From Macrostomum hystrix (Eukaryota > Platyhelminthes > Macrostomidae): a stretch of 64,000 bases of DNA. The notes below the pieces were generated by a model. The model was not told the origin of the DNA. It saw only the letters and a list, made by a program, of their open reading frames with translations, and made no database searches. Of the stretch, positions 22,326 to 33,434 are shown piece after piece. The stretch is from the NCBI GenBank assembly GCA_950097015.1, contig CATNEN010000038.1:21161001-21225000 (forward strand). The letters run 5' to 3'. The translations under genes and the position numbers were made by a program. Position 1 is the first letter of the stretch, and every line of letters begins with the position of its first letter.

Positions 22326-25300
22326 TTAGCCCTCGCTACCTCTCCTGAACAGATTGACCAGCGTGGAAAGGAATCTGACCGGCGGCCTTACTTGCCGGCC
22401 GGACCTCGTAACAGTGCAAGCTGGTCTCTGTGCCTGGTCTGTCTGATCGTGTTCGTGTTCTATTTGTGGTTGTGGTTCTGGTGGCAGATTTGGTATTGCT
22501 GTTGCCTGAGGATCTGGATTTGGCTCTGCTGTGACTTCAACTTCAGCACCGATGTCTGGCACCTGTTCATTATTGACAATGTTTACTGCTTGTGGTGCTT
22601 GTTCAGGTTGCACCTCGGGTGGTGACTCTGGTTTAGTGACTGGTTGAGCATTTGGCTGTTCCACTGGCAGTGTTTTGATTGGCTGTTGAACTGGCTGTGT
22701 GATTGGCTGTTCGACTGGCTGTGTGATTGGCTGTTGAACTGGCTGTGTGATTGGCTGTTCGACTGGCTGTGTGATTGGCTGTTGAACTGGCTGTGTGATT
22801 GATGACGATTGGCTTCTCGGAAAAGAGCGGCTCTTCTGACCCACAGGTGGGACAGTGACCAAGTCTGGTTCGGAAGTCCAGTCAGAACTAAAGCTCAGCT
22901 GTCTGGGGCTGGAATCCAGATCTCCTTGTCCTAGCTTAGATGAGCTTGGCATCCTTGCTACGGTGTCTAATCTAAATCTATCAACCACATCCTGATAGTT
23001 TGGCTGGCGGATGCACCTCTTCATCCGGTCTACGTTATAGATGTTGTGACTAGGATTCGGTACTCTGAACGGATTCTCTCGCGAAAACTCTGGAATCAAC
23101 TTATAGTTTCTCTCAGAGACCTTCTGAATAACCTTGTACGGACCAAACCAAACAGCTGGGTCGAGGCCCTTGTGGTCGGGGTTTAGAACCCACACTAGCT
23201 CTCCAACCTCGTAGCTTGACTTATAAACCGATCTGTCATAGTAACGCTTCTGCCTAGCCTGTGCCTTCTTCCTAACAGCCCGTGCGGTGGCAGAGGTTTC
23301 GACAAGAGTTCGGTGGAGTCGGTGCGCGTAACTGTCCGGGTCATAGCAATCTTGCCTTGGTGGGTTGTACATCAGGTCTAGGGGCATTTGAAATTCACGG
23401 CCCAGAAAAAGCTTAGCAGGTGTCATGCCTGTCGATTCGGATTCTAGAGAGCGGATGCTCATTCCTACACACCTAGCGGCAAAGGGCCAAGTCACATGCC
23501 TCTCAGCACAGACTGCTCGAATTTGACTCTTAATAGTCTGGATGTTGCGTTCCACCTTCCCGTTGGCCTGGGGGCGGCGAGCAGTGATTCTAACGGTATC
23601 GATCTCTAGCAAGCGGGTCAGCTCTGCAACAATGTTATTTATGAATGCTGTGCCATTGTCCGAGACCATTTGCTCCATAGCACCGTAGCGAACAATCCAC
23701 TCTGTCAGGATTGCTGCCGCGGTTGTCTCGGCAGTTACGTCTTTCACAGGGACAATTTCCACAAATCCGGTGAATCTGTCAATCATTACAAGCAGATACC
23801 GGTAGCCTTCCTGTTCAGGGAACGGTCCGCAATGGTCTACATGCACGACCTGGTTCGGGTACCCGGCTAGAGTTGGCTGCATCGGAGCTTTGTTCTTTCG
23901 CTTGCATTTCTTAGTCCTAGCGCAAATCTCACAGCTGGCTACGACTCCCTTGACCATAGTTTCTAGGTTCGAGATTTGAAAGTTCTTTTTTACCACTCCT
24001 AAAGTCTTTTTTATCCCCGAGTGATTAACGGCTCTGTGGTAGTTGGTCACTAGTTCATCTACATTCGCAGACTCAGGGATGACCGTAAGCTTGGCAGCGG
24101 GCTTCCTTTTCTTGGCTGGCTTGTTCCGAAGCAGCAGATCGTCCTCAACAGACAGTTCGTCAAACATAGCCCATAAGGCTCTGAGCTCACGACTGCAACC
24201 TTGGAGCTCCTGCTTAGACAACCTCTCTACCTTTCCAGCTACAGCATCTCTCAGGAAAACAAGATCAATGTTCGAATCCTGAGCACTACGGGCCCATTCT
24301 CTTTCTCTCTGTTCAGCCCCCGCCTCATCTTCGTTATCACTGCCTGGGTCTAGAACTTCGTCTGCGATCGTGGACCTATCCGAGACCTGGACTTGCACAG
24401 CATGTGCTGCGGCTGATGGCGGTGTTTCCGGTTTAGGTTTGGTGTCTACCTGAGTACCTGCAGACGAGGTTGGGATGACTGGGCGCTTGCTAGCTTGATT
24501 AGGCTCAGGGATCTCAGGGACCCGTTGGAGGTCAGTCTGAGCTGCTAAGTCTGCAACCGGCTCATTTTGAAGCTGAATCGCTGAGTCGAATATCAGCTCG
24601 GTGGTCTGACAGCCAGTTGTGACTAGAGTCTGAGTACTGACACACATACGGCTGATTTTGACCTCACTAACATCCGATGGCGCTGGTTTTTTTCCCTTCT
24701 GGAACTTGGATATAAATTCTGGGATCAGGCTACAGGTTGGGCAGTCGAAATGGTCTGCTCTGAACTTCGGGTTGCGACTCAAAACATCTGCATTAACGTG
24801 GGATTCCCCAGCTCTGTGGGAGATTTTAAAATCGTACTCCGCTATTCTCTCCAGTGGAGTCTGGTCTACCTTGAAGGTGTAAGGCTCTAGTGTGACCAAC
24901 CATTGGGCGAGCATTCCGGTTGCGTGTTTTTTCGAGTGTAACCACTTCAGAGCAATCGCATCTGTTCGCACTAGGAACTCCCGGTCAAGTAAGTAAGTCC
25001 TGAACTGCTCTAACATAAGAACCAGACCTAGGAGCTCCCTCAAGGTGGCGCAATAGTTTCGCTGCGCGCTGGTGAATTTTTTAGAAGCGTAGGCAATCAC
25101 TTGTTCTACGTCGTTCCCATCTAGTTGGGAAAGGACTGCTCCCACACCGTCAAGGGAGCTGTCGCAGTCTAGAACAAAGGTGCCCGCTGTGGGACTCAGG
25201 TCTGGGTATCTCAGCACTGGTGGATTACATAGGTTGGACTTTAGTTCTTGGAAAGCGGCCTCGTGCACTTGGCGCCAAACAAATTTCTCAGAGCTCTTGG

Positions 25301-28300
25301 CTAGGGCATACAGAGGCGTGGCTATGATGGAGAACCTAGGGACAAACTTTCTGTAGTAATTGGCAAATCCCAGGAAGGAGAGAAGCTGCTTCTTATCCCT
25401 AGGTGTACACCACTGTTGAACGGCCTCAGTTTTGGTCGGATCGGCTTCTATCCCTTTTGAGGAAACTATGAATCCCAGAAACTTCAGTTTGTCCTTGAAG
25501 AGCTCACACTTCGAGGGTCTGATTTTCAGATTCGCTTTTCTAAGCTGCCAGAAAACTAGCGCCAGATGGGAAATCATCTCGTCGTTGTTTCTGGCCTTGA
25601 TGATGACATCGTCTAGGTAAATTAGGCTAACCCTGAGCAAAAGAGGGCGAAACACGCGGTGCATCAGCCTGGCGAAACTTGCAGGCGCGGTCTTGATCCC
25701 ATAGGGGACTACGGTCCAACGAAAGGTGCCCTGGGGACATGAGAACGCGGTGAGGTCTCGGTCAGCTTCCCGGATCCCTACCTGCCAGTAGGCGCTCGTC
25801 AGATCTAAACTACTGAAGACGGCGGATCCCGCTAAGCTATCGAAAGATTCGTCTATTAAGGGCAGCGGGAAAGAGCACGGCTTTATGTGCTTGTTGAGCG
25901 CACGGTAATCTACGCAAAGGCGCCATGTACCGTCCTTCTTTTTCACAAGCACAATGGGTGAGGCCCACTCGGAGTCGCACTCTTCAACAACTCCCTGGTT
26001 TAGGAGCTGGGCGATGTACTTATCCAGAAATTCCTTTTGCGCTGGGGTTGTTCGCCTCGATGGCTGAGAAATCGGGCGACACTTCGGGTCCTTTAACTCG
26101 ATTGACAGTTCATGCAGAGGGGTTCTACCGATGTCTGCTTCCGATTTCGAGATCTGGCTAAGAAAATAGTTCAGCATTTTTACTGTCGTATCCAGCTGCT
26201 CCTGGGTCAGGTTACGCTCCTGCAGGTGAAATTGGTCTAAGAGCCACTTGGCTGTCCCTGGATCTGGGTAGGGCAGCTTGCACAGCTTATCATTAAGCGC
26301 GCTCTCGTTGTCAATGCTGAAATCACTCTCACTAAGTCTGGTACTCACTACGCTCTCATCAGCTCCTAGCTTCTTGAAAGACGCTACCTCCTCGCCCTTG
26401 GCAATCCTCACCTCATCTTCGCCGCTGTTTAGGACTCTGACTAACACGTGACTAGTGGGGCTGACCTGGTCCAATGAATTGGCGACTATGATAGACGGGT
26501 CGGGGTCGAATAATCTGGCACTAACAACGCCATAGGAACTGCTCTCAGCGTCTATAGCCCTAGCTGGGATCAGCGTTTCTGAGCGGGGTGGCAGGACTGT
26601 ATCGCAAGCGGCCACAACGCGATTCACGCTACAGATCGCATTGGTGCCGCGAAAAATTGGGACGTACTCTCCAGCGCAGGTCACACGGTCACAGGCCATG
26701 TCCATGACGATTTGGAAATTACCACAGAAGTCCAACCCTAGCAGGATCTCGGATAACTGGCCTTCAATCACTAAGAATATGTGCTGCTGTTTTAATTTGC
26801 CTAAACTCACTTCGCACTGGAGCTTGCCTAGTATTTGCGAACTAGCCCCATTGAAACCAGTAGCTGTGCGCTGGGTGCGAGCAGGGGTGAAGACATTATT
26901 GATTGGATCAGCTTCTAGGAGCTTGTCTCGCATCTTCGGGCAAATCAGGGAGGCATTGGCACCGGGGTCTAGAAGGGCAACAGTCTTGGTCTCGCCAATC
27001 TCAACCTGAACATAGAATCCTGCCTTGTAACTGGGAAGGTCTGAAGACACTTCAGCACACTTAGGGTCCGTCGACGTAGCTGTCACACTAATAGCTTTGT
27101 CTCTAGACTTGCCAGCGTCGGCGACACGGCTGAATGTCACGCTGGTACCCACTAGCTGGTGGCTTAAGGCCAGGTCCAACAGGGGCTGGACCAACTGAGA
27201 CAGGTGCGCAAAAACAGAGTCGCCTATCTGAGAGGACTGGATGAACCCGTAAGAGTCTTTCCAATGAGTCACTACCCCCTTCTCTCTGGGTGGCCTCGAA
27301 CTCGCATTTGGCTTAAAACTTTTTGGCTCCCTAAAGGGTTGCGGGGTCCTGAACTTCGAGGGTGGCGCACCAGTACCTGGCTCTCTAGGATAGGGGCATT
27401 CGGCAATGAGGTGGCCAGTCTCACTACACCTGAAGCATTTAGGTAGGGCGCCGCTCATTCGGGCATGACTAGAGTAGTCCTGGGGGGACTTCTGAGATTG
27501 AAAGTTGTGCCTATGGCCACCACTGTTGCTATTAGTAGGTTTCTGCGTGCTTTGTTGTGGCCCTGACTGTTTCTTCTCCAGTTCTGCTATTCTCGCCTTC
27601 AGGGCTCGGATCTCGTCTGCATCAACACTTCTAACCTTGGGTTGCTCAGTCAGTTTGAGCAGCTGCCTAGTTTGATCTGTGTCTCGAGCCCTAGCTAGGA
27701 GTCTCTCCAGTGAAGCCCTGGGTGCTTCATGCAGCATATTGATAAGTTTTTCGGCAATAGTTTTGTCAGCCAAGCCATAGCAAAATCGCGTCCTTACTAG
27801 GGGCTCGTACTCAGAGCGGCTCATGTCCGCGGCGTTTGCTAGGCCTATGAGGCGGTCAAAATACTCCTGGATACTCTCCGATGACAGCTGTTGGGCTGAG
27901 GTCAGTTCTATATAGTATTTATCTACGTGGGTTGGCTCGCCATACCGGCTTTTTAGACTCTTCACTGCTTCATCAAAGCTTTTCTCGTGCAGACGATAGT
28001 TGTAAAAGAATTCTTGGCACTCGGGTGACAGGGATGAAAGCAACACTGCTGTCCGATGCTCAGGCATGATCTCATTGGCTTCAAGAAACAGGCGGAATTG
28101 CGTCCACCAGATATCAAATTTGGTTTTGGGTGTGTAGGCCACTGGGGGTCTGAGCCGAGGGCTCGATTTCGGTATTCTAGAACTGGTGCTGGTGTTGTCA
28201 CGGATTTGGGCTAGGGTTCTGGCGAGGTCACCTAAGGAGGTCTCGCGCTCCGGCTGCTCACCTCCCTCCATCTCCACCTCAGCACCTCCTGCTGTCCCAG

Positions 28301-28391
28301 GCCCATGGCCGATGCTCTCCTCTGGTCCCTGGCCTGACAATGCTGCCCCTGACTGGTTGACTTGGTCGGTATCTGAATTTACGCCTGACAT
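22326..28391 (-). CDS. Ty3/Gypsy Gag-Pol polyprotein with a cold-shock-like domain
   Basis: A single 2021-aa frame from ATG at 28391 to TAA at 22326, with no Gag-Pol frameshift. In order: Gag (about 80-260); coiled-coil-like RALKARIAELEKK; one CCHC knuckle (CFRCSETGHLIAEC, about 319-332); a segment resembling a cold-shock domain (about 370-435, DSYGFI and DSVFAHLSQL); a retropepsin-like site reading ALLDPGANASLI (about 470), with proline where Thr/Ser is usual; reverse transcriptase with LIYLDDVI (about 925); RNase H (FVLDCDSSLDGVGAVLSQ); integrase with an HHCC zinc region (HRAVNHSG, CEICARTKK) and a D,D-35-E core (HVDHCGPF, VSDNGTAF, GKVERN); then a QPITQPV/QPITQPVE repeat tail. No env. Confidence 0.95.
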   Translation of the reverse strand: MSGVNSDTDQVNQSGAALSGQGPEESIGHGPGTAGGAEVEMEGGEQPERETSLGDLARTLAQIRDNTSTSSRIPKSSPRLRPPVAYTPKTKFDIWWTQFRLFLEANEIMPEHRTAVLLSSLSPECQEFFYNYRLHEKSFDEAVKSLKSRYGEPTHVDKYYIELTSAQQLSSESIQEYFDRLIGLANAADMSRSEYEPLVRTRFCYGLADKTIAEKLINMLHEAPRASLERLLARARDTDQTRQLLKLTEQPKVRSVDADEIRALKARIAELEKKQSGPQQSTQKPTNSNSGGHRHNFQSQKSPQDYSSHARMSGALPKCFRCSETGHLIAECPYPREPGTGAPPSKFRTPQPFREPKSFKPNASSRPPREKGVVTHWKDSYGFIQSSQIGDSVFAHLSQLVQPLLDLALSHQLVGTSVTFSRVADAGKSRDKAISVTATSTDPKCAEVSSDLPSYKAGFYVQVEIGETKTVALLDPGANASLICPKMRDKLLEADPINNVFTPARTQRTATGFNGASSQILGKLQCEVSLGKLKQQHIFLVIEGQLSEILLGLDFCGNFQIVMDMACDRVTCAGEYVPIFRGTNAICSVNRVVAACDTVLPPRSETLIPARAIDAESSSYGVVSARLFDPDPSIIVANSLDQVSPTSHVLVRVLNSGEDEVRIAKGEEVASFKKLGADESVVSTRLSESDFSIDNESALNDKLCKLPYPDPGTAKWLLDQFHLQERNLTQEQLDTTVKMLNYFLSQISKSEADIGRTPLHELSIELKDPKCRPISQPSRRTTPAQKEFLDKYIAQLLNQGVVEECDSEWASPIVLVKKKDGTWRLCVDYRALNKHIKPCSFPLPLIDESFDSLAGSAVFSSLDLTSAYWQVGIREADRDLTAFSCPQGTFRWTVVPYGIKTAPASFARLMHRVFRPLLLRVSLIYLDDVIIKARNNDEMISHLALVFWQLRKANLKIRPSKCELFKDKLKFLGFIVSSKGIEADPTKTEAVQQWCTPRDKKQLLSFLGFANYYRKFVPRFSIIATPLYALAKSSEKFVWRQVHEAAFQELKSNLCNPPVLRYPDLSPTAGTFVLDCDSSLDGVGAVLSQLDGNDVEQVIAYASKKFTSAQRNYCATLRELLGLVLMLEQFRTYLLDREFLVRTDAIALKWLHSKKHATGMLAQWLVTLEPYTFKVDQTPLERIAEYDFKISHRAGESHVNADVLSRNPKFRADHFDCPTCSLIPEFISKFQKGKKPAPSDVSEVKISRMCVSTQTLVTTGCQTTELIFDSAIQLQNEPVADLAAQTDLQRVPEIPEPNQASKRPVIPTSSAGTQVDTKPKPETPPSAAAHAVQVQVSDRSTIADEVLDPGSDNEDEAGAEQREREWARSAQDSNIDLVFLRDAVAGKVERLSKQELQGCSRELRALWAMFDELSVEDDLLLRNKPAKKRKPAAKLTVIPESANVDELVTNYHRAVNHSGIKKTLGVVKKNFQISNLETMVKGVVASCEICARTKKCKRKNKAPMQPTLAGYPNQVVHVDHCGPFPEQEGYRYLLVMIDRFTGFVEIVPVKDVTAETTAAAILTEWIVRYGAMEQMVSDNGTAFINNIVAELTRLLEIDTVRITARRPQANGKVERNIQTIKSQIRAVCAERHVTWPFAARCVGMSIRSLESESTGMTPAKLFLGREFQMPLDLMYNPPRQDCYDPDSYAHRLHRTLVETSATARAVRKKAQARQKRYYDRSVYKSSYEVGELVWVLNPDHKGLDPAVWFGPYKVIQKVSERNYKLIPEFSRENPFRVPNPSHNIYNVDRMKRCIRQPNYQDVVDRFRLDTVARMPSSSKLGQGDLDSSPRQLSFSSDWTSEPDLVTVPPVGQKSRSFPRSQSSSITQPVQQPITQPVEQPITQPVQQPITQPVEQPITQPVQQPIKTLPVEQPNAQPVTKPESPPEVQPEQAPQAVNIVNNEQVPDIGAEVEVTAEPNPDPQATAIPNLPPEPQPQIEHEHDQTDQAQRPACTVTRSGRQVRPPVRFLSTLVNLFRRGSEG

Positions 28392-29460
28392 GACTAGAAC
28401 TCAGACACACAACTAGAAAAAGAGGAGCGAAGAACGAGCTAGGCCTACACAAGAAAGAATGTGGCAGTTTACAAATGATTGAGCAACAAGTCTAGTACTA
28501 ATGGTGGTCCTAAGTCTAAAGTTACTGCCACAATAGATCCTAATATAATAATAATAATAAATAATTGAACTCAGCCTTAGCTGCAACCACCAGTTCCGAA
28601 TCTCGGCCGCCGTTGTCTTCGGCACACTGCTCAGTTCGCCACGGCAATCGGCAAGGTCCAGCTCAACCAGGCTTGCTGCACACCGCTCGGCTCGGATCGG
28701 TTCGGTTCAGCTTGGCTTGGCTTGTTCGCAGATGGCAGGTGCCCTTCAGTCGCAGGCCCGTTCAACCCGCGAGGCGATGCTCTGATGCTACCCGATTGTT
28801 GTTGGCCGCTGTTGCAACTGCAGGCTGGCACCGGCTGCCGTAGTAGCTGTTGTCGTGAACAGCTGGCGTAGGGCCGCTGCTGCCGGCGTTTGGCTAATTG
28901 ACTGCTATTGCTGATGTTGTAAGTGACGACCCGGCGGAAATGCTTTGCAGTGCTAGCCTGGCTCGCCTAGTCCACAAAAATCAAGCGGGGCGCAGGCCGA
29001 GAGAACCCTTAGGCAATCGATTGCAATGGCTAGGCGCAGTTCAACAGACGAGAGGGGTGGCGCTCGGCGGGCTAAAGCTTTGGGGTTGTTGCGCTTGCAA
29101 TTAAGAGTTGATACACCTAACCAGGTGTGTTTAGTGGTCACGTGATTGGACACAGGCGCAGAGCACAGAGGTTGGCTGGTTGTCTGACCCTCCTTTAGGC
29201 TTAGCGTCTGACTCACTCTGCGAAGACACACTGCCGATACGCTTAAGCTGATAAAGTTGGTTGTTGTTTACTTTCTCGATCGTCTGTGTAGTAGGTAGGC
29301 TGTGCCGTGAACTGATAGTGCTGAATCACTGTTGGACTTTAGTAGACTTGAGATCTAATTAATGATGAGTAGGCCTAGGCCTATGAGCTAGCTTTTTGAC
29401 GAATGACGATGGTCGATGACCGGGTTCGAATTGTCATTGACGGTGGGTCCTCCAAATTTA
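28392..29460 (-). other. Gypsy 5' leader
   Basis: Lies between the 5' LTR and the Gag ATG. It includes a short AAT microsatellite (about 28545-28563). No conserved protein is evident, and the open frames on both strands are short. Confidence 0.7.
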
Positions 29461-29916
29461 TATGACGAAGTTTCGGTTTATTTTAATAGCAAGGTAAATT
29501 ATCGATCGTTACAAAACCTTCGTAGCGGAAAGCACTCTCATGCAGTAAATTGGGCCTTCGAATTAAGAAATCGTCTTTACGGCGAATGCTGGCTATATCT
29601 TAGATGGGTTACAGAGCTACTCAATGGATTCACTTGAAATACAGCTACGGCTACAGTTCAGATTAGCCACTGACAAAATAACAACCAGCACTCAGTCGTA
29701 GAACAAGCCCGGGGGAAGGGTTGGGAGCCTTCCTGGAAAGGCCTAATTAGCACATTTGAATACGAACTACGACTATGTAGTACACTAAAACAAAACCATT
29801 ATAAATATATATGGAAAACCGAAGAAATATCCCTAACAAATATAGCTAACGAAAATAATGCACTTAATTAGAAATAGCATATTAAAATTACATTAAATTA
29901 GAGAGACAACGTCACA
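29461..29916 (-). repeat. 5' LTR
   Basis: Partner of 21176-21631; followed by GAGT, the right target-site duplication. Confidence 0.93.
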
Positions 29917-30367
29917 GAGTATTGAGGTCGCCTAGTAGATCGCTATATGGCATGGCTGTTAAGGAGTTGTGTATCGACGACGGCAACTGATTCTGGTGAC
30001 TGAGCGATCATGTTGTCTTGCTTATTTGATACATGCATTTTTAAGTGTGAAATGTCTTATATTTCCGAGCATTGGCTTTGTACACCATAATCTAGCCACA
30101 ACTTGTGCCATAGACTAAAAAGGTTGGTGACCGGTGGGGGTGAGTGGGTGGGTTCTAAAAATCGGCTTTATATTTTCGTCCTTATTGGCACTCTATTCTA
30201 GGCGACCTCAAGATACTCTTTGATTGAAAACATAAATCGAGATTTCTTGCCAAAAAAGCAATTTTCGTCTGTTTTGTCTCTGATTTATTTTTTTTAAAAA
30301 TGATTCGTTCTTCTTCAGAAAAAAAGAAATTGCGACACTAAAGTACAGCATTGCAGCTAGCCACTGG
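29917..30367. other. intergenic, 3' flank of kinase gene
   Basis: No coding feature seen. Interrupted by short T- and A-rich runs. Confidence 0.5.
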
Positions 30368-31391
30368 CTACTGCTTGTACCCCGAGTTTCCCTGCTTCGT
30401 GCGACCTTTGCTGCCGCCAGTGAAATTTTTCCGACGCAGAATATCGGACAACTCCTCGCGGTTGGCCAGTATCTTGTGCCAGTACTCTGGCTTAGTTTCC
30501 CAGAAGTCCTGGCATCGGCAGTGCCACTCCCAGAAGCAGTGTTGCTCACCATCGGGAAAGTAATAATAGACCGGCCGGCCAGTCTCAGTGCGGTGCTGTC
30601 TGGATTCAAAGTTGGAACGGAAAAAGGACACAACCTGCTGCTTAACCGCCAAGTTAATCAACTGTGGCGAGTTGACGCCCTTGGAGTACATGGACAGGTC
30701 GAAAATGTTCAATAGGTGCTTACGAATTCCGATGTAATTGACATCCTGATAGTCCAGTTTTTTCTCAATGAAGCCACAGTTTATTGGGTCTCCCATCTTG
30801 GCTAGTTCAACCATCAGTTCTAGCATTTGGGTGCCGCCGTCGCCCCACCGATCGTTGCGTTCTGTAAAAAAATCTCTGTACTTTTCAATTTCTTTTTCGA
30901 CTTCTCCGTCCATTTGTATTATCTTTCGGCCGGCGAGCCGTTTCAAGTACATCCACAAAAACTGCTTCTCTTCGTAGAGAACCTGATCGGCGGATTTCGC
31001 TAGACCATCGTTCTCGCCGCGGTCCTTCATTTCCTGGATTTTCATAGCCTGCCTGTCAAACATGCCGTCCCAAGGAAAAGAGTTCTTTAAGAGGCGGAGC
31101 AGTACGTAACAGGCTGACTCAATCTCGCACAAAGGCGTCCGACAGGCCATCAGGTGGTTGGAGCGTGGCGCCCATCGCTTATTACCCAGAGGTGTGATCA
31201 GGCCAGAGGTGTCCCAGGTCTCTTTGAATTTAGTCACTAGACCGAAGTCAATCAGATAGATGGTGTTGGTGTTTTCACCCCGGCCAGCCATCAGCTGGTC
31301 GCATTTGAGATCGTTGTGAGACAGACCAATGGCTGGCTCCTGCAGGCACTGCAGTCTAGAGATGAGCTGGTCGCCAATTAAAAATACCGTT
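30368..31391 (-). CDS. CK1/TTBK-like kinase, exon 4 (catalytic C-lobe and tail)
   Basis: Starts in phase 2 after an ag acceptor and continues RTVFLIGDQLISRLQ, a helix typical of CK1-family kinases. The catalytic loop reads GLSHNDLKCDQLMAG: HRD has become HND and the following conserved asparagine is glutamine, while aspartate and lysine remain. The metal-binding DFG is intact (IYLIDFGLVTKF), followed by an activation segment with TPLGNKRWAPRSNH. About 200 residues follow the kinase fold with no domain I recognise. The stop is at 30368-30370. Confidence 0.85.
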
Positions 31392-31697
31392 CTGCATTGG
31401 GGTCGAAGTTGTCAATACGATTGGTGCGAATTCTAGACATACAAAATGCAGCAACTGTTACTCCTCTGTCAAAGGTATTATCTAGCTATTGCTATAAAGT
31501 ATACTAAAGTCCGCGGACTGTGCATGCCACCACAAACACCTGCCAACAAAATTTCTACCCCAGATCATGCTGGTAGTTTACATTTTACGAGTAAGCGACC
31601 TGAAGCAATTTGGAGGCAAAATTATGTCAATAAAACCCAAAGGTGTAATCCCAACTGGCCAAAATCTTTTTGCTTCTTTTTAAGCACTTTTATTTAC

Positions 31698-31907
31698 CTG
31701 GTTGAGAGTCGTTGGTCACTCTGGCGACAATTGTTGCTGCAAACTTCAAGCATATCCTCCAGATCCGGGCCGCATAGTTCTAGTATCAGGAAGTGAAAGC
31801 CATACAGTTTTACCTTTTCCGACTTCTTGAAGCTGGTGAATGAATAGTCACCCAGTCTGCCAAAGACGTACGGCTTTGTGAAACCACGAGTGTCATTGTA
31901 GCCGTAC
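31698..31907 (-). CDS. CK1/TTBK-like kinase, exon 3
   Basis: 210 bp. The first base completes the codon started in exon 2 (SIFD-R-YGYND). It contains the N-lobe to hinge sequence FHFLILELCGPDLEDML, corresponding to the CK1 hinge LGPSLEDL. Acceptor ATTCGCAG, donor ACCAG before GTAAAT. Confidence 0.85.
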
Positions 31908-32031
31908 CTGCGAATTAGATTTACAAGAAATACTCACGAACTCAATTCAAGGGCCAAAAGCCGCTTATTTTACTGGCACAGCTTCATAGGACGAATGCCA
32001 CTTTGTATGCCCCTTGATTTCCCTTGAGCAG

Positions 32032-32355
32032 CTCGATTTCACGGCGAGGCCAAATTCATTTGGGGCGCAGCCGCGGAGAGAAGGCTTGGCGGCTTGTCGT
32101 GCAATTTACGCCCTTAATTGAGGACCAACCTCCAAGGCATAGTGAGAGTGTACACTGCCTGACGATGAAAAAGTCAGGGCAGATTTACACACCTGTCTGA
32201 GTGTGTGCCTGCGTACGGTATCATGTGCGTGTGTGCTCAGGAGTCAGCGAAATGAGCAGAATTGCCTCCTCGCAGGCTGCAGGTCTATTGTCACCAAATT
32301 ATATGTGCCATTGCCCGCGGCCCTCCTGCAATTACTCGCATTATGACATTATTAA
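32032..32355 (+). repeat. SINE family S1, 5'-truncated copy
   Basis: Begins within the tRNA-like head (TTTCACGGCGAGGCC) and includes the family body: GGGGCGCAGCCGCGGAGAG, CCAACCTCCAAGGCA, CACTGCCTGACGATG and ATTGCCCGCGGCCCTCCTGC. In the intron between kinase exons 2 and 3. Confidence 0.85.
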
Positions 32356-32529
32356 GCTGTACTGATGTACAGTCATGAATAGTTCATGGTAAATATTTTA
32401 GGTGAACCAAATATGGTACTACTGCGTTCGAATTGCTGTTATTTTATACCTGTACCTCCACGACATCTTGTATCGATTGAAAAATAAATTTATTTGGTGA
32501 AGGAGCATTTGCTCTGGTGTCTCTGAGCA

Positions 32530-32750
32530 GAAGAAAGAGCACGGGGGTATTTCAAATACTCACAACATCTTTATTTTTTCAGTATCTCCCAGAGTGTTCA
32601 ACCAATCGCAATAAAAATCCAGAACACAGGCTAAAATTTTCCGCTCTATTCGATGAAACAACTTCCGGAATCACAAAAACATCGGCATCGTCAAGAAATT
32701 CAACGATTCTCGTCTGGTGGCAAGAACCACAAATATGGGTACGAGTAAAA
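32530..32750. repeat. dispersed repeat R1 fragment
   Basis: Shares GATGAAACAACTTCCGGAA, CACAAAAACATCGGCATCG and CAACGATTCTCGTCTGGTG with the copies at 18.1 and 50.0 kb. Confidence 0.7.
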
Positions 32751-33175
32751 CTGTATATTTCTCGTACTTTTTATGATTCACAAAATGTTATTGTGTGATG
32801 AAGTCGGCTATCGTTGCTGACTATTTAGGATTTTTTAATTGTAATTTTTTTCTTTTTCGAACGAATTAAATATGAATTCATCATAGAAGTTTATACAGTG
32901 GGGCTGTGAGCACTGACATCATTTGGTGACGGAATGCCATCAGCCACATATAGTATGCAGTTACATGTTGTGACGTAGCGAACTTTAGTAGTGGTGCTGT
33001 GGGCCGATTGCTAGTATTGCTTAATGGTGATTGCGCAATGTACATGCCAATGACACCTCTTTAATGTACATGCATTGATTGAGAAATTTATATAAAGCAT
33101 TGCACGCCCGTTTTGGAGGGCTGGAGCTTTTAAGTGGAATTGACACTGGCTGACTTCTCTCGCTCACTACATTAC

Positions 33176-33397
33176 ACTCACACAGGTGTGTACATTTTCC
33201 CTGACTCTCTAATTGTCATAAAGTGTACAATCTCACTGTGCCTTGGAGGTTGGCCCTCAACACTAGGAGTAAATTGCACGAAAAGCCCCCAAGCCTTCTC
33301 TCCGATGCTGCGCCTCAAATGAATGTGGCCTCGCCGTGGAATCGAGCTCGGGACCTTAGTGCAAAAGACAAGCGCGTTAACCGCTCTGCTACTGACC
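33176..33397 (-). repeat. SINE family S1, reverse copy
   Basis: Head at the right end (minus GCAGAGCGGTTAACGCG and GAGCTCGATTCCACGGCGAG), body to the left. Intronic in the kinase gene. Confidence 0.85.
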
Positions 33398-33434
33398 ACA
33401 TCTAGCGTCACTCGCATAGATTAAATTTTCTCAC

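Larger units (their letters stand above)
21172..29920 (-). mobile_element. complete Ty3/Gypsy LTR retrotransposon
   Basis: Minus-oriented element of about 8.74 kb with 456-bp LTRs (21176-21631 and 29461-29916) that I read as identical. It is flanked by GAGT on both sides (21172-21175 and 29917-29920), a 4-bp target-site duplication. On the minus strand the LTR starts TGTGACG and ends CGTCATA. A purine tract abuts the 3' LTR (21632-21645), and a possible primer-binding site TGGAGGACCCACC starts about 6 nt inside the 5' LTR. The leader is 28392-29460. About 700 bp separate the polyprotein stop from the 3' LTR, with no env-like frame. Intact frame plus identical LTRs imply a very recent insertion. 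Confidence 0.95.
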
